64,000 bases of DNA. It comes from Pelagibius sp965227505. GTDB taxonomy: Bacteria > Pseudomonadota > Alphaproteobacteria > Kiloniellales > Kiloniellaceae. Below the pieces are notes generated by a model, which saw only the letters and a list, made by a program, of their open reading frames with translations, did not search any database and was not told where the DNA came from. This document shows positions 35,094 to 42,824 of this stretch, piece by piece; the first letter of the stretch is position 1; each line of letters starts with the position of its first letter. The stretch spans positions 1,240,001-1,304,000 of the forward strand of contig NZ_OZ245757.1 of the NCBI RefSeq assembly GCF_965227505.1, written 5' to 3'. A program made the translations under genes and the position numbers.

Positions 35094-35816
35094 ATGACCG
35101 CCGCGCCGCAGCTTCGCACCGCCGCCTTCGTCGCCGACACTGCAGACACTGCAGACACTGCAGACTTTGTAACCAGGCTGAAAAGCGTCACGCTGTCCAA
35201 CGGCAACTCCGTTGTCATCGATGCGACCAGGCGTGCCCGCCGTCCCGGACGCACGCTCAGGGCCCGGCAATTCGACTCGCTCGGTCGTCCGCTCGGCGAA
35301 GAAGTCACATTCCTGTTTGCCGCTGCCTGGGACATCGCTACCCCGGAGTTCGACATTGCCGTGCTCGACAATGACCGCATTGTCATCGTCGGTCAGAATC
35401 CCGTCGACGTTCTCACGATCCGGGATTTCGAGGCACCGCAACAGGGCCTGGAGACCTTCCGGAGAAAGACCCTTGTCAACGCAGCGCTGCTCCCGGCCGA
35501 AGACTGCGCATCGCCAATCATTCCCGGCCTCGACGGTGGCGGCGAGCGGGTCGACTGGGCCAGCACCCAAGCGGCTGAAGACTTGCCCGGCATGGAACGG
35601 CGCGAACGGTCAGACGGCGGGCACGCCGCGGCCGAGGTTGCGTTCTCGCGCTATAACGGCGCGCTCCATGCCGAGCCCGGCCCCCGCAGAACCACGGACG
35701 GCAGCCGTGTTGTGACCCTGGACCGCTACGGCGCCGGCAGCTCTGACGGGCCGGTCCCTCCCCGCATACCGTTCTTGTCGCCGAGAAAAAATCAGCCTGA
35801 TTGGAAGCAACGCTGA
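35094..35816 (+). CDS. Unknown protein, paralogue of the gene at 30868
   Basis: A 240-residue protein whose 165-residue core (nucleotides 35187-35681, from VTLSNGNSVVIDATR to FSRYNGALHAEPG) aligns gap-free with the protein at 30868 at about 70% identity. The N-terminus has a (Ala-Asp-Thr)n run encoded by three GACACTGCA units (35136-35162). No signal peptide, membrane span or catalytic motif is visible. GGAGAGG eight bases before ATG 35094 is a good ribosome binding site. The C-terminal 50 residues are Pro/Arg/Gly-rich and differ from the paralogue. Function unknown; the strict conservation of core length suggests selection rather than decay. Confidence 0.6.
   Translation: MTAAPQLRTAAFVADTADTADTADFVTRLKSVTLSNGNSVVIDATRRARRPGRTLRARQFDSLGRPLGEEVTFLFAAAWDIATPEFDIAVLDNDRIVIVGQNPVDVLTIRDFEAPQQGLETFRRKTLVNAALLPAEDCASPIIPGLDGGGERVDWASTQAAEDLPGMERRERSDGGHAAAEVAFSRYNGALHAEPGPRRTTDGSRVVTLDRYGAGSSDGPVPPRIPFLSPRKNQPDWKQR
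35136..35162 (+). repeat. Triplicated 9-bp coding repeat
   Basis: Three exact GACACTGCA units inside the start of the paralogue gene, adding Asp-Thr-Ala triplets to the N-terminus. Unit length of nine keeps the frame, so copy-number change would only lengthen the protein. Confidence 0.75.
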
Positions 35817-35977
35817 GGCTGCTTGGCGCTGAAACTGCATGGCGAGGCGGCAAACACCGAAAGCACGTCCCGACACGCCTGTCCTCTATGCAATGAGCTG
35901 CCACCGCGGCCGGAGGCAAGACACTGCAGGCCGGTTCAGGGCATTGCGCGCCGCAACCGCGCGCGCAAAGACAGCTT

Positions 35978-37327
35978 CTAGCCCGCTGTGCCGCGCGGCA
36001 GCGTCTCCATGAACTGCACCGGAACGCCCGCCGGCTCGCCGGGCAGTTCGTCCTCGCGCATGACGATCTGGCCACGGATGATCGTTGCCATCGGCCAGCC
36101 GGTGACGGTCATACCTTCGAAGGGCGACCAGCCGCATTGCGAGGCCAGCCAGTCGCCGGTGATCTCGCGCCGCGCCTTCAGGTCCACCACCGTGAAGTCG
36201 GCGTCATAGCCCACGGCGATGCGGCCCTTGCGGGCAATGTTGTAAATCCGCTGTGCGCCGGCAGAGGTCAGGTCAACCAGCCGCGGCAGGGTAAGGCGCC
36301 CGGCGTTCAGGTGGTCCAGCAGCAACGGCAGCAAAGTCTGGACGCCCGGCATCCCTGAGGGCGTGCGCGGATAGTCGGCGGCCTTCTCCTCGCGGCTGTG
36401 GGGTGCGTGGTCGGAGCCGACGACATCGACGATGCCGCGGCGGATACCCTCCCACAGGCCGGCCCGGTGTCGCTCGTCGCGGATCGGCGGGTTCATCTGC
36501 GCCAGACTGCCGAGCCGCTCGTAGCAGTCCGGGGCTGCCAGTGTCAGATGCTGCGGCGTCACCTCCACGGTGGCGACATCCTTGTTGGCGGCGAGAATCG
36601 GCATCTCGTCGGCGGTTGTGATGTGCAGCACATGAAGGCGGCGCCCCGCCTTGCGCGCCAGCTTCAGGATGCGCCGGGTGGAACGCAGAGCGGTTTCCTC
36701 GTCACGCCAGACCGGGTGCTGGTCGACGTTCGCGCCGTCGCGCACCAGCTCGAAACGCTCGCGCAGGCGCTCCTCGTCTTCGGAATGTATGGCGACCCGG
36801 CGCGTGCCGCTGCTGAGTGCCGCCAGCAGGGTGTCGTCGTCGGCCACGAGCAGCGAGCCGGTGGACGACCCCATGAAGATCTTGACCCCGCAGCAGCCCG
36901 GCAGGCGTTCGAGTTCGCCCAGCTTGTCGGCGTTCTCCGCCGCTGCCCCGATAAAGAATGCATGGTCACACCAGGCCCGCCCCCGGGCACGGGACAGCTT
37001 GTCGTTCAGCGCCGCCGCATCGATGGTGGCCGGGCTGGTGTTGGGCATCTCGAAAACCGCGGTGACGCCACCGAGAACCGCCGCCCGGGTGCCGCTCTCC
37101 AGGTTTTCCTTGTGATCGAGCCCGGGTTCGCGGAAGTGCACCTGTGTGTCGATCACTCCCGGCAGAACCGTCAGGCCCGAGGCGTCGAAAACCTCCGCGG
37201 CCCCTCCGGGGTTGAGGTCACCGATGTCGGCGATGCGGCCGTCTTTGACCGCCACTGCCGCCGGTGCCAGACCGGCCGGCGTAAAGACCTCGCCGCCGGT
37301 GATGAGGAGATCCCAATTTTCAGCCAT
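35978..37327 (-). CDS. pyrC: Dihydroorotase (PyrC, multifunctional-complex type)
   Basis: A 449-residue amidohydrolase that forms dihydroorotate from carbamoyl aspartate in pyrimidine synthesis. The carboxylated-Lys motif GVKIFMGSSTG, the metal His residues in VLHITT and PQHLTL, and the catalytic Asp in VGSDHAPHS are all present. The first metal motif reads DTQVHFREPG, so Gln replaces the first His of the usual HxH; I recall the same change in alphaproteobacterial homologues, so it is probably lineage-typical rather than disabling. ATG 37327 starts MAENWDLL. No pyrB or other pyrimidine gene is next to it. Confidence 0.85.
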   Translation of the reverse strand: MAENWDLLITGGEVFTPAGLAPAAVAVKDGRIADIGDLNPGGAAEVFDASGLTVLPGVIDTQVHFREPGLDHKENLESGTRAAVLGGVTAVFEMPNTSPATIDAAALNDKLSRARGRAWCDHAFFIGAAAENADKLGELERLPGCCGVKIFMGSSTGSLLVADDDTLLAALSSGTRRVAIHSEDEERLRERFELVRDGANVDQHPVWRDEETALRSTRRILKLARKAGRRLHVLHITTADEMPILAANKDVATVEVTPQHLTLAAPDCYERLGSLAQMNPPIRDERHRAGLWEGIRRGIVDVVGSDHAPHSREEKAADYPRTPSGMPGVQTLLPLLLDHLNAGRLTLPRLVDLTSAGAQRIYNIARKGRIAVGYDADFTVVDLKARREITGDWLASQCGWSPFEGMTVTGWPMATIIRGQIVMREDELPGEPAGVPVQFMETLPRGTAG

Positions 37328-37383
37328 CTGTACCGTCCCTTGTTGAGCCCGCTCCCAATCGCGCTTGTGTCGCCCTTGCCTGC

Positions 37384-38439
37384 CTAGCCTGCCGATCGAA
37401 CCGGCGCGGCGCTGCCATCCAGCAGACCGGCAAAGAGATCGAGGTAGCGCGCGACAGCCACCTCTTCCGTGAATCCTTCTTCGAACCGGCGGCGCCCTGC
37501 CTGAACCAGCCGTTCCGCCGTCTGCGGCTCGGCGATCAGACGGCCGATCGCCGCCGCCATGGCCGGCGCGTCGTCGATGGGCACCAGCAGACCATCCTCC
37601 TGATCCTGAATCAGCCAGGAGGGCCCTTGGCTGGCTGCGGCCACCATGGGCAGGCGGTACATCCAGCCTTCCAGCACCACCGAGCCCAGCGGTTCGTGGC
37701 GCGACGGCACGATGTAGACATCGGCAGCCGCGAAGTAAGGCGCCGGATCCTGCTGCCAGCCGAGGAACCGCACCCGCTCCGCAATGCCGAGGGCGACCGC
37801 CTGACGCTCCAGCGTCTGCCGCAGAGGCCCGTCACCCGCCAGCCAGAGATAGACGCCTGGAAGCTGGGCGATGGCCTGCAGCAGGGTGTCGAAAGCCTTG
37901 TTCTCGTGCAGGCGGCCAAGGGCAAAGACGAGCGCTGCATCGTCCGGCGTGTCGAGCGCTGCCCGGTCCTGCGGATCGGCGCTGCGGTCCTCGACGAAGT
38001 TGGGGATCACATGGATCCTGTCTTCGGGAAAGCCACCGCCCGCGCAGTGAGCCTTGATGTCCGGGGTGATGCAGATCAGATGATCGCAGCGCCGGTAGTA
38101 TTTCAGGTCGTAATAGCCGCCGAGGCGGGCCAGATGCAGGAAGTCGCCCTTGGGCATGGCGGCGGAAGCCCGGCTCATATAGGTCAGCGCAAGCTGCGGA
38201 CGGAAAGCGGCGATTTCCCTTTTCAGGATACGGCCGGTCCTGCGGTCGAACAGGCCGCCGAAGGGCACCGTCACTGGCTCGATACCGCCCGCTCTCAAGA
38301 TCTCAAGGCTTTCCGGATGCGGGCGGATCACCACCCGTTGGTCCACGCCGGCGCGCTTTAAGGCCAGGCAAAGCCGCAGGAAATGCATTTCGGCGCCGCC
38401 TTGCGGCGCACCGGCCAGGGCCTGCAGCAAGCGCGGCAT
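37384..38439 (-). CDS. Glycosyltransferase family 4 protein
   Basis: A 351-residue GT-B glycosyltransferase. The N-terminal domain has the GAPQGGAEMHFLRLC glycine/His loop; the C-terminal donor site has VFALGRLHENKAFDTLL and the E-x7-E type motif in PSRHEPLGSVVLEGW. Such enzymes move a sugar from a nucleotide donor to lipopolysaccharide core or capsule. It lies 57 bp from the dihydroorotase and is the first of four cell-surface-type genes up to 41680. Acceptor unknown. Confidence 0.88.
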   Translation of the reverse strand: MPRLLQALAGAPQGGAEMHFLRLCLALKRAGVDQRVVIRPHPESLEILRAGGIEPVTVPFGGLFDRRTGRILKREIAAFRPQLALTYMSRASAAMPKGDFLHLARLGGYYDLKYYRRCDHLICITPDIKAHCAGGGFPEDRIHVIPNFVEDRSADPQDRAALDTPDDAALVFALGRLHENKAFDTLLQAIAQLPGVYLWLAGDGPLRQTLERQAVALGIAERVRFLGWQQDPAPYFAAADVYIVPSRHEPLGSVVLEGWMYRLPMVAAASQGPSWLIQDQEDGLLVPIDDAPAMAAAIGRLIAEPQTAERLVQAGRRRFEEGFTEEVAVARYLDLFAGLLDGSAAPVRSAG

Positions 38440-38521
38440 GGACTGCGGTCACCCCCTGTTTGGTCGAGCCCGCCGAGGCCGCATTGCGTCAGCCTTGGCG
38501 CAGCGATTGCGGTGAGACGCC

Positions 38522-39289
38522 TCAGCCCTGCATGGCCGGGCGGCTGGCGAGCAGGCGTTTGCGGAACACGACGAGATAGAAAAGGATGAAAAGAACGAAG
38601 TAAAGCTCCTGGATCTCGCTGGGGCGTCGGAAGATGATGATGTCCCAGAGCCCCTCGCTCCGCAGCCGGTCCCAGGTCTTCGCGAACTCGGCGATGACGG
38701 CCACGGGCAGGCAGACGAGCGGCGGCAGGAAGACAGCAAAGCGCCCCTGTCGAATCTGCGGGCGTTTCAGCGCCAGCAGCGGGATCACGATGCCGCCGAC
38801 GATGACGCCGATCTCCAGCAAGCTGCGGGGTTTCTGGTCGAACCAGGAACTGATGTTGTGGAGATTGGTTTCGCCCTGGTCATTCAGCGCTTCCCAGCCC
38901 TCCGGCGTCGCCCAGCCCAGGTAGTGCTGACCCCAGCTTGCTTCTTCGCCGGCCAGGTAGATGCTGCCGAGCAGGCCGAGGAGGATCCAGATGAAAATCA
39001 GCCGGTCACGCCGCGCCTCCGGCAGCGCAAGGATGCGCAGACAGTAGACCACGCTGATCAACGGAATGATCACGTGGCTGGCTTCCAGGATGCCGACCTC
39101 GCTGCCGATGTGGGCTTCGTAGAACTGCGGGTCGGCATGGCCGGCGGCGATCAGGATCACGGCAACGGCCAGCGGCAGCCAGAGGTACAGCCATTGCGGC
39201 AGGCGCTCGGCCTGTTGCAGCTTTTTTTCTCCCGCCAGGTTTTCGGCGGTGCTGAAGTGACTGCTTTCCTGAACCACGGATCCCGCCAA
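38522..39289 (-). CDS. Integral membrane protein of unknown function
   Basis: A 255-residue inner-membrane protein with about six hydrophobic helices (for example LYLWLPLAVAVILIAAG, LIFIWILLGLLGSIYLAG and ELYFVLFILFYLVVF). A conserved-looking soluble loop includes GEEASWGQHYLGW and ETNLHNISSWFDQ, whose Glu, His and Trp residues could form an active site. Related proteins occur near glycan genes in alphaproteobacteria, and the present neighbours are glycosyltransferases, so a role in envelope sugar handling is possible. No family name is claimed. Confidence 0.75.
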   Translation of the reverse strand: MAGSVVQESSHFSTAENLAGEKKLQQAERLPQWLYLWLPLAVAVILIAAGHADPQFYEAHIGSEVGILEASHVIIPLISVVYCLRILALPEARRDRLIFIWILLGLLGSIYLAGEEASWGQHYLGWATPEGWEALNDQGETNLHNISSWFDQKPRSLLEIGVIVGGIVIPLLALKRPQIRQGRFAVFLPPLVCLPVAVIAEFAKTWDRLRSEGLWDIIIFRRPSEIQELYFVLFILFYLVVFRKRLLASRPAMQG

Positions 39290-39771
39290 CTGCGCAGGCA
39301 GGCCGCCTCGGACGGCCTGCCCTCTGCCTCACGAAGCCTTGGAGCAAAAGTGCCTTGGATATGTCATGGACGCGGCTGCGATTCAATAGCAGGTCGCGAC
39401 CGGAATCACGACCTCCGGCGCAGATAGGCTCCCCTCAGCCGCCTCCATAGCGATCACAGCGTGCATTTCTGAACAGAAGGTCCGGGTCGCGCCATACATG
39501 ACCTGAACCCGGAAATTGCCCGTCTTCGGCAAAGAGCGACTCCTCGTCGGGATGAGCCTCGCCGAGAAAGCGCGGCAGCCTGGTGGTGCTGAGATGGGCG
39601 ACCGTTTGAGCCATGAGTCCGGGCAAGGGGGGAACGCGGCCTTTGAGAAGTGCACAGGGGAAGAGTTTCACGACTCTCCCGGCCCCGACAACGCTAACGG
39701 TGGAACCGCGGTGGCCAAGCTTTTGTTGCGTGCTGCGGGCGCAGCGGGCTAGATGCGCGGCGAGCCGTTCC
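39290..39771. other. Gene-poor stretch with a possible decayed reading frame
   Basis: About 480 bp between the membrane protein and the first GT9 gene. On the minus strand, a frame beginning at ATG 39614 (MAQTVAHLSTTRLPRFLG) and another ending at 39383 (MYGATRTFCSEMHAVIAMEA, then VVIPVATCY) both look coding but are in different frames, meeting near 39510. This may be a small frameshifted gene or chance. I do not annotate a gene. Confidence 0.35.
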
Positions 39772-40728
39772 ATGAATACCATGCCCGCCGAGCCGTCAGA
39801 CCAGATCCCAGAGCAGATCCTCGTCATCAAGCTGTCCGCTTTCGGCGACTTCGTGCTCTCTATCGCCGGTTTTCAGGCAATCCGCGCGCACCACCGCAAC
39901 GCGCGAATCACCCTGATGACGACCGCGCCCTTCCGCGCGATGGCGGAGGCCAGCGGCTGCTTCGACCGCATCTGGATCGACCGGCGCCCGAAGTGGTGGC
40001 AGGCCGGGGCCTGGCTGGCCCTGCGCCGGCGCCTAAACGCGGCCGGCTTCTCCCGAGTCTACGACCTGCAGCGCTCCGACCGCAGCGGGGCCTACTTCCG
40101 GCTGCTGAAGGCCCCCAAGCCCGAGTGGGTCGGCATCGTCCCCGGCGCTTCCCACCGCTATGTGATGCCTGGCGGGCCCGCGACCCACATCTGCGAGCGG
40201 GAGGCCGACCAGCTTGCACTGGCCGGCCTGCCGCATCCGGGCCTGCCCGACCTTTCCTTCATGACCGCCGACCTGACCGAACTGGACCTGCCACAGCGCT
40301 ATGCACTGCTGGTGCCGGGCGGCGCGGCGCACAGGCCTGCCAAGCGCTGGCCGGAGGACCGCTACGCGGCGCTGGCCCGTCACCTGTTGGAGCGGGGCCT
40401 CACCCCACTGCTGCTGGGGGCCGAGCCCGAGCGGGCGGAAATCGCCAGCATCGCCGAAGCGGTGCCGGGCGCCCGCGACCTCTGCGGTCGGACGCCGCTG
40501 ATGGCGTTGGCCGCCCTCGGGCGGGGCGCCAGCCTCGCCGTCGGCAACGACACCGGGCCCATGCACCTGATCGCCGCGGCCGGGGCGCCCTCGCTGGTGC
40601 TCTATTCCCACGACTCCGATCCGGCGAAGATTGCGCCGCGCGGGCCCAGCGTCGCGACCCTCAGGCGCCCGTCGCTGGAAGATCTCAGCCTTGAAGAGGT
40701 TCTGGCGGCCCTGCCGCCGGCGCGCTAG
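39772..40728 (+). CDS. Glycosyltransferase family 9 (heptosyltransferase-like) protein
   Basis: A 318-residue GT9 enzyme. The opening ILVIKLSAFGDFVLS, the mid-protein VPGGAAHRPAKRWPEDRYAA and the donor-site VGNDTGPMHLIAAAGAP are signatures of ADP-heptose:LPS heptosyltransferases, which build the inner core at the cytoplasmic face. ATG 39772 is chosen as the first start before the conserved strand. It is convergent with a second GT9 gene and their 3' ends overlap by 44 bp. Confidence 0.9.
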   Translation: MNTMPAEPSDQIPEQILVIKLSAFGDFVLSIAGFQAIRAHHRNARITLMTTAPFRAMAEASGCFDRIWIDRRPKWWQAGAWLALRRRLNAAGFSRVYDLQRSDRSGAYFRLLKAPKPEWVGIVPGASHRYVMPGGPATHICEREADQLALAGLPHPGLPDLSFMTADLTELDLPQRYALLVPGGAAHRPAKRWPEDRYAALARHLLERGLTPLLLGAEPERAEIASIAEAVPGARDLCGRTPLMALAALGRGASLAVGNDTGPMHLIAAAGAPSLVLYSHDSDPAKIAPRGPSVATLRRPSLEDLSLEEVLAALPPAR

Positions 40729-41680
40729 CGGCGGCGCCGGTCCTGGACCAAAGGTCCCGGGCCGCCCTCTCAGCGGCATCGACGGTGAGACTCTCCATGA
40801 AACAGGCCCTGGCGGCGAAATCGAAGCCGGGCACAGCGGTCAGTTCCTCGAAGCTCTCGGGCGTGCGCACGAAAGCCGCCTTCGGCCCCCAGGGACGGTA
40901 GCGCGCCTCCGGACTGGGCCCGAACAGCCCCAGCGTGGGAGCCCCCGCCGCCGCGGCCAGATGCATGAGACCGGAATCGTTGCCGACAAAGAGATCGGCA
41001 CGCCGCAGGCAGGCGGCCACCTGCAGCAGGTCGCCGCAGTCGATCAGATCGACGCCGCGGTCCCCGGCAGCCGCCAGCACCGGCGCCGCCTGGGCGCGCT
41101 CGTGCGGGGCCGCGAAGACCGCCACCCGCCCGCCGGGCAAAGGCCCTTGCGGCGCCGTCAGGCGCATGGCCAGTTCGGCAAAGCGATCCGCCGGCCACTG
41201 CTTGCCCATCCAGTTGGCCGCCGGGGCGACCGCCAGCACCGGCCCGCCCGCCGGCAGCAGAGCGGCCGCTTGCGCTTCGGCCTCCGGCGACAGCCAGACG
41301 GTGGGGCTCGGCGGCGGAGACAGGTCGAGCAGATCGCCCAGTTCCTCCACCCGGTGGCGCCCGCGCCGGCGCTTGCCGATGACGATGCGTTGACCGGTCC
41401 ACAGCAGGTAGGCGGTGGCCGAGCCGCGCAGGTCGACGACGATGTCCCAGCGGCTCAGCACCGCCTGGCCCCAGAGCTTCAGCCAGTGGCGGCTGTAGCT
41501 TTGCTTTTCGATGGCGATGATCCGCTCCAGCCCCGGCACCGCCTGAAACAGCGGTGCCGACAGGCGGCCCACCGCCACGGTCACCCGAATCCCCGGATGC
41601 CGCTTGAGCAGATGATCCAAAAGGCCGGTGGACAGCACCGCATCGCCGATGCGGGTGGCGGTTATGAAAAGCAGGCGCAT
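40685..41680 (-). CDS. Glycosyltransferase family 9 (heptosyltransferase-like) protein
   Basis: A 331-residue GT9 enzyme with FITATRIGDAVLSTGLLDHL at the start, LAVAPAANWMGKQWPADRFA in the middle and FVGNDSGLMHLAAAAGAPT at the sugar-nucleotide site. Together with the convergent GT9 gene and the GT4 gene it points to lipopolysaccharide core assembly. The 3' end overlaps the neighbouring GT9 gene by 44 bp on the opposite strand. Similarity to the other GT9 is only at motif level. Confidence 0.9.
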   Translation of the reverse strand: MRLLFITATRIGDAVLSTGLLDHLLKRHPGIRVTVAVGRLSAPLFQAVPGLERIIAIEKQSYSRHWLKLWGQAVLSRWDIVVDLRGSATAYLLWTGQRIVIGKRRRGRHRVEELGDLLDLSPPPSPTVWLSPEAEAQAAALLPAGGPVLAVAPAANWMGKQWPADRFAELAMRLTAPQGPLPGGRVAVFAAPHERAQAAPVLAAAGDRGVDLIDCGDLLQVAACLRRADLFVGNDSGLMHLAAAAGAPTLGLFGPSPEARYRPWGPKAAFVRTPESFEELTAVPGFDFAARACFMESLTVDAAERAARDLWSRTGAAASAPAAGPPEPLQG

Positions 41681-41789
41681 AGCGCCGCTTATAGAGGCGC
41701 CGTCTCAGCTTGGCAAAGGGCCTTGCGCAGGACAGCGGGGGATGCCACCTCTAGGGGATCGGCCACCCCAAGCAAGGATCGGAACCCTC

Positions 41790-42698
41790 ATGAGCGACGC
41801 CAAGGCGGTCATCCTCGACCATCGCGGGCTGCTGCGCATCGGCGGCGCCGACCGGGTCGACTTCCTGCAGGGTATCGTCTCCAACGATGTGGCGCGGGTT
41901 TCGCCCGAGCGCAGCGTCTGGGCCGCCTTCCTCACACCGCAGGGCAAATTCCTGCACGAGTTCTTCCTGGCTGCGGAGGACGGGACTTTTCTGCTGGACT
42001 GCGAGGTGGAGCGCCGCGCCGATCTCGGCCGGCGGCTGAAGCTCTACAAGCTGCGCTCCCAGGTCACAGTCGAAGATGCGAGCGAGGACCTTGCGGTCGC
42101 CGTGCTGATCGGCAACGACGCGCTGGCAAAGCTCGGACTGCCCGAGGAGCCCGGCGCGACCGCGCCCTTCGGCGGCGGTCTTGCCTTCGTCGACCCGCGT
42201 CTGGCCCGGCTCGGCGCCCGCGCCATTCTGCCGAAATCCGGCGCCGCCGCGGCCTTGGCGGACGCCGGTTTCGCCGACGCGAGCCTCGAGGACTACGACC
42301 GCCTGCGCATCGCCGCCGGCGCGCCCGACGGCAGCCGCGACATGGAGATCGAGAAGTCGATCCTGCTGGAAAACGGCTTCGACGAACTGCACGGCGTCGA
42401 CTGGGATAAGGGCTGTTTCATGGGCCAGGAACTGACCGCGCGCACCAAGTACCGCGCCCTCATCAAAAAGCGCCTGCTGCCGGTGGAGATCGAAGGCCCC
42501 CTGCCGGAGGCCGGCAGCGCCGTCACCCGCGACGGGAAGAATGCCGGCGTGCTGCGCTCCGTCGTGGCGGGGGAAGGCGACACCGCCCTCGGCCTCGCCC
42601 TCCTGCGCCTGGACTCCCTGGGCGAGCGCTACGACGCGCCGCTCATGGCCGGCGACGCCAAGGTCACCGCCCAGAAGCCCGACTGGGCGGAGTTCTAG
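41790..42698 (+). CDS. ygfZ: YgfZ/GcvT-like folate-binding protein (Fe-S assembly)
   Basis: A 302-residue YgfZ/CAF17-type protein that uses tetrahydrofolate and supports assembly or repair of certain iron-sulfur enzymes. The diagnostic motif DKGCFMGQELTARTKYR (K-G-C-Y/F-x-G-Q-E) is intact, and the N-terminus RVDFLQGIVSNDV matches the family. ATG 41790 starts MSDAKAVILDHRG. It stands alone, divergent from the GT9 gene, with an insertion sequence downstream. Confidence 0.93.
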   Translation: MSDAKAVILDHRGLLRIGGADRVDFLQGIVSNDVARVSPERSVWAAFLTPQGKFLHEFFLAAEDGTFLLDCEVERRADLGRRLKLYKLRSQVTVEDASEDLAVAVLIGNDALAKLGLPEEPGATAPFGGGLAFVDPRLARLGARAILPKSGAAAALADAGFADASLEDYDRLRIAAGAPDGSRDMEIEKSILLENGFDELHGVDWDKGCFMGQELTARTKYRALIKKRLLPVEIEGPLPEAGSAVTRDGKNAGVLRSVVAGEGDTALGLALLRLDSLGERYDAPLMAGDAKVTAQKPDWAEF

Positions 42699-42733
42699 GC
42701 CGTACTTGTCGGCATTCGATCTTGAGGTTCATG

Positions 42734-42819
42734 CTTCGAGACGCGGCTTCGCCGCTCCTCAGCATGAGGATTGCCAAGCCGCCTCACCCTGAGGAGGACG
42801 CGAAGCGGCCGTCTCGAAG
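42734..42819. repeat. REP-like imperfect palindrome
   Basis: Positions 42734-42769 and 42782-42819 form an inverted repeat of about 36 bp with a few mismatches and a 12-base spacer (arms end CTTCGAGACGCGG and CCGTCTCGAAG). Its content (CTCCTCAG, CGAAGC) matches a widespread dispersed extragenic palindrome of alphaproteobacteria that I know from other genomes. It directly abuts the insertion sequence. Confidence 0.75.
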
Positions 42820-42824
42820 GGTGG

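Noticed and set aside
28629..35977. Prophage or integrative element
   Set aside because: No integrase, att-like direct repeats, tRNA or phage structural gene was seen; only accessory-like character.
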